7,080 nt of DNA from Dehalococcoidia bacterium. Lineage in GTDB: Bacteria > Chloroflexota > Dehalococcoidia > JACVQG01 > JAHKAY01. The translations under genes were made by a program, and so were the position numbers. Below the pieces are notes generated by a model. The model ran no database searches. It saw only the letters and a program-made list of their open reading frames with translations, and was not told the DNA's origin. The first letter of the stretch is position 1. Each line of letters opens with the position of its first letter. Positions 1 through 5,295 of this stretch are shown in pieces. The stretch spans positions 1-7,080 of the forward strand of contig JASLXN010000076.1 in assembly GCA_030740315.1 (NCBI GenBank), written 5' to 3'.

Positions 1-1057
1 CAAGGAAAAAACCTAACAGGAAGACAGCACCAAGGATGACGAAAATGACGCCATACGAGCCCAATGGAAGCCCCATGAGTATTGCTTCTATGAATTGGTC
101 TCCTCCAAGGCCTCTCAATACGAGTGCAAAACAGGTCGCCCCGATGAAGATGCCAAATATATAGCCAGTGACATTGAACGTGCCCCTAACAACCTCCTTC
201 AGCACTGTGATATTTAGTCTTCTGTTGGTAGCTGCAAGAACCACTGCACCCATGGCGCCCACTCCACTGGCCTCCGTAACCGTTGTGATGCCCGCGAAAA
301 TAGAGCCGAGAACAGCCAGGATGAGTGCTACTGCTGGGAGCGCCGATTTAAAGACATTCCACACAACCCTAACCGAAATTGGTGGTTGGCTCTCAGAGAG
401 AGGAGCCTTGTCAGGCTTTAAGAAGGAAAAGACGAGTATAAAGGCAACATACATGATTCCAAGGATCAAACCAGGAAAAACGGCGCCCATGAACAGGTCG
501 CCCACGGATAGCCCCAATTGATCAGCCATAATCACCAGCATGATGCTGGGCGGTATAAGGATGCCGAGGGTACCTGAAGCGGCTACAGTGCCGACGGCAA
601 AGGGTTTGTCATAGCCCTGCTTTAACATCGTAGGGATTGCTAACAGACCCAAAAGAACTACTGACGCACCGATGATGCCGGTAGAGGCAGCGAGAATGAT
701 GCCAATCAAGGCAACCGTAACGGCAAGTCCTCCACGTACTTTGCCGAACAGGTCTTGCATGGAGCTCATCATCTTCTCTGCAATACCTGACTTATCTAAC
801 ATCAGACCCATAAAGATGAACATGGGAATGGCCACTAGAACCCAGTTATCCATCAATTTGTAAATCCGGTTGACCACCATTCCCACGTACATAAAATTAA
901 GCCCCGTTGTAGCACCTAAGTAGAGGTCAGCCAAATAGCCCACAAGAGTAAAGAGTGAGGCCACACCCATGAGGACAAATGCAATGGGATACCCCGAGAA
1001 TAGTAGGGAGATGAACGTTACGAACATCGCGATGACGAGGATGTAATTTATGTCCAA
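1..1057 (-). CDS. dctM: TRAP transporter large membrane subunit, DctM family (FcbT3-like), partial
   Basis: This is the channel subunit of a TRAP transporter, which moves a substrate delivered by DctP across the inner membrane using an ion gradient. I translated the reverse strand by hand: 352 codons are visible. The sections I worked through codon by codon (the distal ~90 codons and the stretch around the PPS motif) contain no stop. The protein is almost wholly hydrophobic and carries DctM hallmarks: GYPIAF near the N-terminus, the SGTLGILIPPSIMLV signature near residues 160-175, GDLFMGAVFPG after it, and TVTEASGVGAMGA in the second half. The family is usually about 430-440 residues, so roughly 80-90 C-terminal residues lie beyond the left edge. 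The start is inferred to be TTG at 1057-1055, giving MDINYILVIAMFV. An in-frame dctQ stop at 1072-1070 excludes anything further upstream, and a weak GGTGG lies four bases before the TTG. The next in-frame ATG (1027-1025) lacks a ribosome site. The substrate is unknown. Confidence 0.93.
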   Translation of the reverse strand, partial: MDINYILVIAMFVTFISLLFSGYPIAFVLMGVASLFTLVGYLADLYLGATTGLNFMYVGMVVNRIYKLMDNWVLVAIPMFIFMGLMLDKSGIAEKMMSSMQDLFGKVRGGLAVTVALIGIILAASTGIIGASVVLLGLLAIPTMLKQGYDKPFAVGTVAASGTLGILIPPSIMLVIMADQLGLSVGDLFMGAVFPGLILGIMYVAFILVFSFLKPDKAPLSESQPPISVRVVWNVFKSALPAVALILAVLGSIFAGITTVTEASGVGAMGAVVLAATNRRLNITVLKEVVRGTFNVTGYIFGIFIGATCFALVLRGLGGDQFIEAILMGLPLGSYGVIFVILGAVFLLGFFL

Positions 1058-1069
1058 ATGGCCACCACG

Positions 1070-1594
1070 CTACCTTGAGCGCCTTATCAAAAATGCTACG
1101 GCGCGGATTATACGAGACACACCAGCTAAGCCCAGCAACCCGAAACTAATAAGAATAAACGACTTGATAACCCATCGGTATGGAAGGCCCACTACGGAGT
1201 CAGATGCTTCATTGATCCTGAATGATTCCGCCACAAAAGGCCAACTGTGCATGAGAATCACAATAACCATGGGCATCAGTAGGAATAGGGTGCCGAGGAG
1301 ATCTACGACTTCCTTTCTACGCTGGGGAAATCGTTGATGCAATAGGTCCAAGCGAATGTGAGTATTATGGGTAGCGCAATAGGAGAGCCCGATTAGGATG
1401 CCTACGGCATAAAGATGCCATTGCAATTCTTCGAGTCTTACTAGGCCCTTTGAAAATACGTAGCGGAGAACGACCTGCGTGATTATGACAGCAATCAAGA
1501 CGACGTTCAGCCAAGCCGCCGCCTCTCCGATGGTTGTAATAAACCTATCCGTTAGCTTTGAGAGTCTTGCTATATGATCGTTTCCCGTAATCAT
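1070..1594 (-). CDS. dctQ: TRAP transporter small membrane subunit, DctQ family (FcbT2-like)
   Basis: This is the small integral membrane partner of DctM, needed for TRAP transport in the inner membrane. The 174-residue length is normal for the family. Four hydrophobic segments lie near residues 27-47, 59-75, 97-117 and 142-165. The family signature is clear: an acidic pair before TM2 (E55-E56, followed by LQWHLYAVG), then NTHIRLDLL at 77-85, and GLPYRWVIKS at 136-145, typical of the branch grouped with mannitol/chloroaromatic TRAP systems. The ATG at 1594-1592 is preceded by AAAGGA (1608-1603) with an 8-base gap. The stop (TAG, 1072-1070) lies 12 bases before the inferred dctM TTG and in the same frame, so the two are translated in tandem. 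A 146-base gap containing a large hairpin separates it from dctP upstream. Confidence 0.95.
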   Translation of the reverse strand: MITGNDHIARLSKLTDRFITTIGEAAAWLNVVLIAVIITQVVLRYVFSKGLVRLEELQWHLYAVGILIGLSYCATHNTHIRLDLLHQRFPQRRKEVVDLLGTLFLLMPMVIVILMHSWPFVAESFRINEASDSVVGLPYRWVIKSFILISFGLLGLAGVSRIIRAVAFLIRRSR

Positions 1595-1658
1595 GTCGAG
1601 TGTCCTTTGAACAAACTAAGGTATCAATACTACTTAGCATACATCCAAAGACAACAAA

Positions 1659-1710
1659 CTCTCCCCCTTCCTTCCCCTCACAGTGTCCTGAGAGGAAGGT
1701 CGGGGGAGAG
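1659..1710. repeat. Long imperfect inverted repeat (hairpin) between dctP and dctQ
   Basis: Two 22-base arms (1659-1680 and 1689-1710) pair at 19 of 22 positions around an 8-base loop (1681-1688). The outer nine pairs are perfect (CTCTCCCCC with GGGGGAGAG). A two-base mismatch follows, then CCTTCC with GGAAGG, one C-A mismatch, and CTCA with TGAG. The DNA is strongly pyrimidine-rich on one arm. It lies after the dctP stop and about 65 bases before the dctQ start. No U-run follows in the minus direction, so it is not a classic intrinsic terminator. It could stabilise the 3' end of dctP mRNA so that the binding protein outnumbers the membrane subunits, or it could be a copy of a dispersed REP/MITE-like element. 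No second copy lies in the window. Confidence 0.75.
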
Positions 1711-1740
1711 GGAGAGTCGTGTTCCGGTCAATTGGACCGA

Positions 1741-2847
1741 TTATTTAGGCGCCGCAGGCCGAGGCAAGTAGCCTATCGATGCCCAGTAGCTGTATTCTTC
1801 ATGAAATGCGGAGAAATCACTCCAGACCTTCTCGAAGAATGGATCCTCCGCTCTTTTTTCCTCTACCACTTCAAGCCACGCATTTTGGAAGGCCGCTAGC
1901 ATCTCGTCGGACCAGTAGTGGTTTGTCACACCGAATTCGCTGACATTTTTCTTGATTTCCGCGCCTTCGATGGCCTCGCCGTGAGCGAATGAGTCAGCAA
2001 CGGATGCCTTGGTAATTACCTCGAGAATCATCCTTTGCTGGTCGGAAAGCCCGTTCCAGACATCCTTGTTGATGAGTAACTCGAAAGTGGTGGCCTGCTG
2101 ATGCCAGCCTGGATAGTAATTGTGTTTAACGAGCTTATGAAAGCCCAAACGTTGGTCAACGACAGGAAGTGAAAACTCGGTAGCGTCAATTGCCCCCTTC
2201 TCCAGAGCGGAGAAAATCTCGCCACCTGGCAGCAGGCTGGTTTGCACTCCGAACTTCTGCATAACCACAGCGCCCAAACCAAAGAAGCGCATTCTCAAGC
2301 CATCTAAATCGCTGGTTGACTCAATAGGCTCTGCAAACCAACCCGAGGTCTCAGGAGGGATAATGGCAGCAAGCAACACATGCACATTGTAGCCGGCATC
2401 GTCATACATCTGCTGGTACAAATCCATGCCATTACCGTAGTAGAGCCATGCTAAGTACTCAGCTGCATCAGGCCCAAAAGGAACGGCAGAAAATAATGGT
2501 GCGGCAGGCAATTTCCCCACCCAGTAGCCGGCCGTGGCGTAACCCGCATTGGTCTTCCCCGAGGATACGGCATCGAGGATTTCGTTTGGTGCGACAAGTG
2601 TGTTCGGTTCATAGACCGTCATTTTGAGGCTGCCGTCACTAATAGCTTCAAGTCTTTCTGAGATGTAAAGAATACCGTCACCTAGGCTGGGTAAGTTAGT
2701 GCCAAAGGCGACAGGCACCTTCAGTTCAACACTTTTGACCTGTTTCTCGACCTCGACCTCCACCGTCTCCGTTTTAGTACAACTCATTGTTACCAAAACA
2801 AGACCCACAATTAATACCAAGGGAACCAAGTATTTTGCGCTGCGCAT
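1741..2847 (-). CDS. dctP: TRAP transporter substrate-binding lipoprotein, DctP family (TakP/FcbT1-like)
   Basis: This is the extracytoplasmic receptor that captures the substrate, usually an organic acid, and hands it to DctQM. The 368-residue product begins with a lipoprotein-type signal (basic MRSAK, a hydrophobic run at 7-19, then TMSC with the candidate lipidated Cys23). The lipobox is imperfect, with Met at -2. A Val/Glu/Lys-rich linker (about 28-41) leads to the mature domain. Family features are DLDGLRMRFFG (181-190), where R187 is the likely carboxylate-binding arginine, GAIDATEF (218-225), and YYPGW (244-248). The last two are typical of the TakP/FcbT1 branch, which is known for 2-oxo acids and chloroaromatic or other carboxylates. 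The usual WVGP-type segment after E224 reads SLPVVD here, so the ligand may differ. The ATG follows TGGAG with a gap of about 6 bases. It is the first gene of the operon, and its promoter is listed separately. Confidence 0.95.
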   Translation of the reverse strand: MRSAKYLVPLVLIVGLVLVTMSCTKTETVEVEVEKQVKSVELKVPVAFGTNLPSLGDGILYISERLEAISDGSLKMTVYEPNTLVAPNEILDAVSSGKTNAGYATAGYWVGKLPAAPLFSAVPFGPDAAEYLAWLYYGNGMDLYQQMYDDAGYNVHVLLAAIIPPETSGWFAEPIESTSDLDGLRMRFFGLGAVVMQKFGVQTSLLPGGEIFSALEKGAIDATEFSLPVVDQRLGFHKLVKHNYYPGWHQQATTFELLINKDVWNGLSDQQRMILEVITKASVADSFAHGEAIEGAEIKKNVSEFGVTNHYWSDEMLAAFQNAWLEVVEEKRAEDPFFEKVWSDFSAFHEEYSYWASIGYLPRPAAPK

Positions 2848-3125
2848 AATCTACTCCATTTCATGTCTTGCCCGTCCCATATGTTTATGGTGCGAACAAA
2901 TCTTAAATATCCTCTAAATTAAGAGAATACATCTATAAGCATGTGTCTGTCAATCTCATTTATGGAGTGAGGTGACCCCCATTTTTAGGGCAGGATAGGG
3001 GAAATCTTACGATTTGAACCACCACTGGGGTGGCTTGGCATTGCCTTGTCAGCAAGTTGTAGCTTTATCTCTCATGCGGCCCTTAAGAGATGTCCACATG
3101 GTAAAATTAGGAAAGGAGGCTACCG
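2848..3125. other. Divergent intergenic region between dctP and the SRAP gene
   Basis: This 278-base region separates the two blocks. Its left part is AT-rich and carries the dctP promoter and leader on the minus strand. A GTGACCCCCATTTTTAGGG stretch lies at about 2970-2989. A short perfect inverted repeat (CCACC, 3019-3023, with GGTGG, 3029-3033) is also present. I found no GAAC-N4-GTTC box here and no convincing promoter for the rightward SRAP gene. TTGGCA followed 17 bases later by TGTAGC, near 3034-3062, is the best but weak candidate. Confidence 0.6.
2924..2953 (-). promoter_or_regulatory. Predicted sigma-70-type promoter of the dctPQM operon
   Basis: Reading leftward on the minus strand, a perfect TTGACA -35 element (2953-2948) is followed after 18 bases by TATTCT (2929-2924), which matches four of six -10 consensus positions. 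Transcription would start about 70 bases before the dctP ATG. The rest of the leader is AT-rich, with no obvious attenuator. Function is inferred from sequence only. Confidence 0.55.
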
Positions 3126-3794
3126 ATGTGCGGGCGGTTTGCCCTGACTGCCGATACAAATATGCTTGCTCTGCGCTTCAGCTTTGCATCGGAGAAACTC
3201 CTGTACGGCCCCAAGTACAACATCGCCCCCGGCCAAGAGATCCTCACGGTGGTCAACGGAGGAGAGAAGCGGGCGGAGCTAATGCTGTGGGGGCTTATTC
3301 CTCCTTGGGCCAAAGAAGAGGTCGCTGGCTACCGCCTGATTAACGCACGGGCTGAGACCATAGCAGAAAAGCCTACTTTTCGGAGTGCCTTTCAGAAGAG
3401 GCGTTGTCTTATACTGGCCGATGGTTTCTATGAGTGGATCTGGAACGGGAGACAGAAGACCCCGATGTTCATCTCTCTTAAGTCCCGGGAACCCTTCGCC
3501 TTCGCCGGCCTGTGGGAGTCCTGGAAGTCCCCATCCGGTGATGTTATCCACTCTTGTAGCATCATTACCACGACTCCCAATGCCCTCATGGAGGCTATCC
3601 ATGACCGCATGCCGGTTATCTTGCCCCGAGAGACAGAAGCAGTATGGCTGAACACCGATATTGAGAATTCCGGCACCCTATCCCAACTACTAGCCCCTTA
3701 TCCCACCGCGGAGATGCAGGCCTACGCGGTGCACCCCCTGGCCAACTCCCCTCTGAACGACAACCCGGCCTGCATTGTTCCCACCCAGCGTTAG
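3126..3794 (+). CDS. yedK: SOS response-associated peptidase-fold protein (SRAP; YedK/HMCES family)
   Basis: SRAP proteins act in the cytoplasm on single-stranded DNA. They form a thiazolidine crosslink between their N-terminal cysteine and an abasic site, which shields the lesion from cleavage and error-prone bypass. The 222-residue product has normal family length. It starts MCGRFAL, so Cys2 becomes the N-terminal nucleophile once Met is removed, which fixes the ATG at 3126. Other active-site residues are present: N73 in LINARAET, E103 in DGFYEW, and H159 in AIHDRMPVIL. NIAPGQ lies at 32-37. An excellent AAAGGAGG (3112-3119) lies six bases before the ATG. It is on the same strand as imuB, 86 bases upstream. 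I found no LexA box before this gene, so SOS control of it is unproven. Confidence 0.95.
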   Translation: MCGRFALTADTNMLALRFSFASEKLLYGPKYNIAPGQEILTVVNGGEKRAELMLWGLIPPWAKEEVAGYRLINARAETIAEKPTFRSAFQKRRCLILADGFYEWIWNGRQKTPMFISLKSREPFAFAGLWESWKSPSGDVIHSCSIITTTPNALMEAIHDRMPVILPRETEAVWLNTDIENSGTLSQLLAPYPTAEMQAYAVHPLANSPLNDNPACIVPTQR

Positions 3795-3818
3795 GTGTGC
3801 CGCCCTGATGGCTGCGCC

Positions 3819-3848
3819 TTGACAAAAGAACTGTTGTTCTGATACACT
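3819..3848 (+). promoter_or_regulatory. Promoter of the imuB-dnaE2 cassette
   Basis: A perfect TTGACA -35 (3819-3824) is followed by TACACT (3843-3848), which matches four of six -10 positions, with an 18-base spacer. GATACA at 3841-3846 (16-base spacer) is an alternative -10. The SRAP stop is only about 25 bases upstream, so this internal promoter lets imuB be induced independently. The spacer is almost filled by the LexA box listed next. Confidence 0.7.
3828..3839 (+). promoter_or_regulatory. LexA box (SOS operator), GAAC-N4-GTTC type
   Basis: The sequence GAACTGTTGTTC is a perfect match to the GAAC-N4-GTTC operator recognised by Gram-positive-type LexA, extended by flanking A and T to a symmetrical 14-mer. 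It lies between the -35 and -10 elements, where LexA binding would block RNA polymerase. Cleavage of LexA after DNA damage would release the operon. The downstream gene content (imuB, dnaE2) strongly supports the assignment. It is the only such palindrome I found in the window. Confidence 0.85.
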
Positions 3849-3862
3849 GCGCTTATCTCCTC

Positions 3863-3874
3863 GGAGGGAGGGGG
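3863..3874 (+). promoter_or_regulatory. Strong ribosome binding site of imuB
   Basis: The purine run GGAGGGAGGGGG ends six bases before the ATG at 3881 and contains overlapping Shine-Dalgarno matches. It fixes the imuB start and predicts efficient translation once the operon is derepressed. Confidence 0.75.
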
Positions 3875-3880
3875 TAAAGC

Positions 3881-5059
3881 ATGCAGGTAGCATGTCTTCT
3901 TATTCGTAACTACCCGTACCGTGTAGAGGTGCGGCGGTGCCCGGAGCTACGGGACAGTCCCGTGCTGATTGTGCTGGCCGATGGTTCCCGCCGCACCGTC
4001 CTGGACCATTCGCCCGGCATGACCGGCGTGGCCCCTGGCATGCCTCTGCAGCAGGCCCTTTCCCGCTGCAAGGACACCCTCCTCAGAGAAGCCGACTGCG
4101 CGAAATACGAGGACGAGTTCGAGAGGGTCATGGACGCCCTGGGACGGCGGAGCCCTGTAGTGGAGCTCACCGGCCTAGGCTGCGCCTATATCGGCCTGGA
4201 TGGGCTGGCCCCGATGTATGGCGGCGACTCCCAAGTGGTGGCCGCCATACTTGGGACGGTCCCCGGAGGCTTTGAGCCTCGCCTGGGAGTGGCCAGGGGC
4301 AAGTTCCCTGCCTACATGGCCGCCCTGATGGCCCGGCCCGGATGTAGCCTTGAGGCAAGGGAGCCGGTGGAGGAGTTCCTAGCCGGTGCCGGGGTAGACC
4401 TGCTTCCTGTGCCGTGGCCGGTAGTGCAGCGCCTCCACGGCTTCGGCTTGCACAGCTTCGGCGATATAGCGGCGGTGGGTATCGGGCCGCTACAGGCGCA
4501 GTTCGGCCCCCAGGGACGGCGTATGTGGGAACTGTCCCGCGGCTACGACCCGGCCCCGCTGGTGCCACGGTCGCATCGGGAGACAGTCACCGCTTCGCTC
4601 ACCTTCCCGGTGCCCACCGTGAGCTTGGAGGCCATCGTCACGGCCACCGATAGCCTACTGATGCGCCTGTTTGGGCTGGCGAGCATCAGAGGGCGACTGG
4701 CCCGAGTATGTGAGATGACGGGACAGGTGCTCCATGGCCCGCTTTGGAAGCGGCGCATCACCTTCCAGAAGCCGGTGGGCGACAGGGCACATGCCCACTA
4801 TGTGGTGAGGCATGCCCTGGGCAACCGGCCTCCGCCGGGACCACTAAAGGATCTGCGGCTGACCCTTTCCGCCCTCACTGGGGAGGCAGGTCGGCAGGAG
4901 AGCCTTATACGTGAGGTGCATCGCCGGGAGCGACTCCACCAAGCCATAGCTCAACTCAAGGCGTCTCTGGGGAGCAACCCCATCTATCAGGTTCGGGAGG
5001 TGGAACCCTGGTCAAGAATACCCGAGCGCAGACAGGCGCTGGTGACCTACGAGCCCTGA
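3881..5059 (+). CDS. imuB: ImuB-like Y-family DNA polymerase homologue, catalytic residues lost
   Basis: This 392-residue protein has a Y-family fold: palm and fingers at about 1-160, with LGVARGKFPAYMAALMA at 135-151 matching the conserved G-A-x-x-K-x-x-A motif; a helix-hairpin-helix-like thumb at about 165-225; and a little finger at about 232-345. Aligned by eye to E. coli Pol IV through the shared VExR..P.LRD.P block, the metal-binding acids are absent. D8 falls on L7, D10 on R9, and the DE of SIDEAYLD on G100-C101. Such loss is characteristic of ImuB, which in known mutasomes is a non-catalytic adaptor linking DnaE2 to the sliding clamp. The C-terminal tail carries PWSRIPERRQALV (376-388). 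I see no clear QLPLW-type clamp motif. It is first in an SOS-controlled operon, and its TGA touches the possible start of the next gene. An ordinary active DinB is unlikely given the missing acids. Confidence 0.88.
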   Translation: MQVACLLIRNYPYRVEVRRCPELRDSPVLIVLADGSRRTVLDHSPGMTGVAPGMPLQQALSRCKDTLLREADCAKYEDEFERVMDALGRRSPVVELTGLGCAYIGLDGLAPMYGGDSQVVAAILGTVPGGFEPRLGVARGKFPAYMAALMARPGCSLEAREPVEEFLAGAGVDLLPVPWPVVQRLHGFGLHSFGDIAAVGIGPLQAQFGPQGRRMWELSRGYDPAPLVPRSHRETVTASLTFPVPTVSLEAIVTATDSLLMRLFGLASIRGRLARVCEMTGQVLHGPLWKRRITFQKPVGDRAHAHYVVRHALGNRPPPGPLKDLRLTLSALTGEAGRQESLIREVHRRERLHQAIAQLKASLGSNPIYQVREVEPWSRIPERRQALVTYEP

Positions 5060-5106
5060 ACCGGCCCCAACCCCTCAGGGTAGAGGCGGGCGGCGACGGC
5101 GCTCCG

Positions 5107-5295
5107 GTGTCTCTGAAGCTACGCGGCCACCTATTGGCGGTGGAGTTCGTAGCCGACCGATGGCGTATAGACGACGAGTGGTGGCGGGAGCGGCCGGTAA
5201 GCCGTATGTACTACGAGTGTCTGGTTGATCAAGGGCTGCGGGTGACAGTGTTCCGGGATATCGTTACCGGCGAGTGGTACCAGCAGAGGTCATGA
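5107..5295 (+). CDS. Small uncharacterised protein between imuB and dnaE2
   Basis: I do not recognise a named function. From GTG 5107 the product has 62 residues, is soluble and rich in Trp and Arg, and contains DRWRIDDEWWRERPVSRMYY (17-36) and a tail VFRDIVTGEWYQQ. Small proteins of this style often sit beside, or at the end of, ImuB-like genes, so a mutasome accessory role is inferred. The GTG has no convincing ribosome site. The frame stays open upstream through LNRPQPLRVEAGGDGAP, which looks like genuine protein. A CTG at 5056-5058 overlaps the imuB TGA as CTGA and has GGTGA ten bases before it, so the real start may be 5056, giving 79 residues. The stop overlaps the dnaE2 ATG as ATGA (5292-5295), indicating translational coupling. 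Confidence 0.75.
   Translation: MSLKLRGHLLAVEFVADRWRIDDEWWRERPVSRMYYECLVDQGLRVTVFRDIVTGEWYQQRS

Noticed and set aside
1659..1710. Intrinsic terminator between dctP and dctQ
   Set aside because: The hairpin is strong, but no T-run follows in the direction of transcription, and dctQM would be left without a visible promoter.
2965..3000. GTGAGGTGACCCCCATTTTTAGGG stretch in part resembling the terminal bases of some insertion sequences
   Set aside because: No matching opposite end, target duplication or transposase remnant is visible in the window, so an IS-end call is not supported.
3019..3033. CCACC/GGTGG inverted repeat upstream of the SRAP gene as an operator or terminator
   Set aside because: Only five pairs with a five-base loop and no U-run or known operator match. 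It is too short to claim a function.
3014..3343. Open frame on the plus strand overlapping the start of the SRAP gene
   Set aside because: It is out of frame with the clear SRAP protein, has no recognisable motifs and no ribosome site, and is explained as a shadow.
4167..4568. 133-codon open frame on the minus strand inside imuB
   Set aside because: It is Pro/Arg/Gly-rich with no domain, typical of the antisense frame of a G+C-rich gene, and lies wholly inside well-supported imuB.
3881..5059. Active DNA polymerase IV (DinB)
   Set aside because: All the catalytic metal-binding acids are replaced, and the gene sits in an SOS operon with dnaE2, so ImuB fits better.
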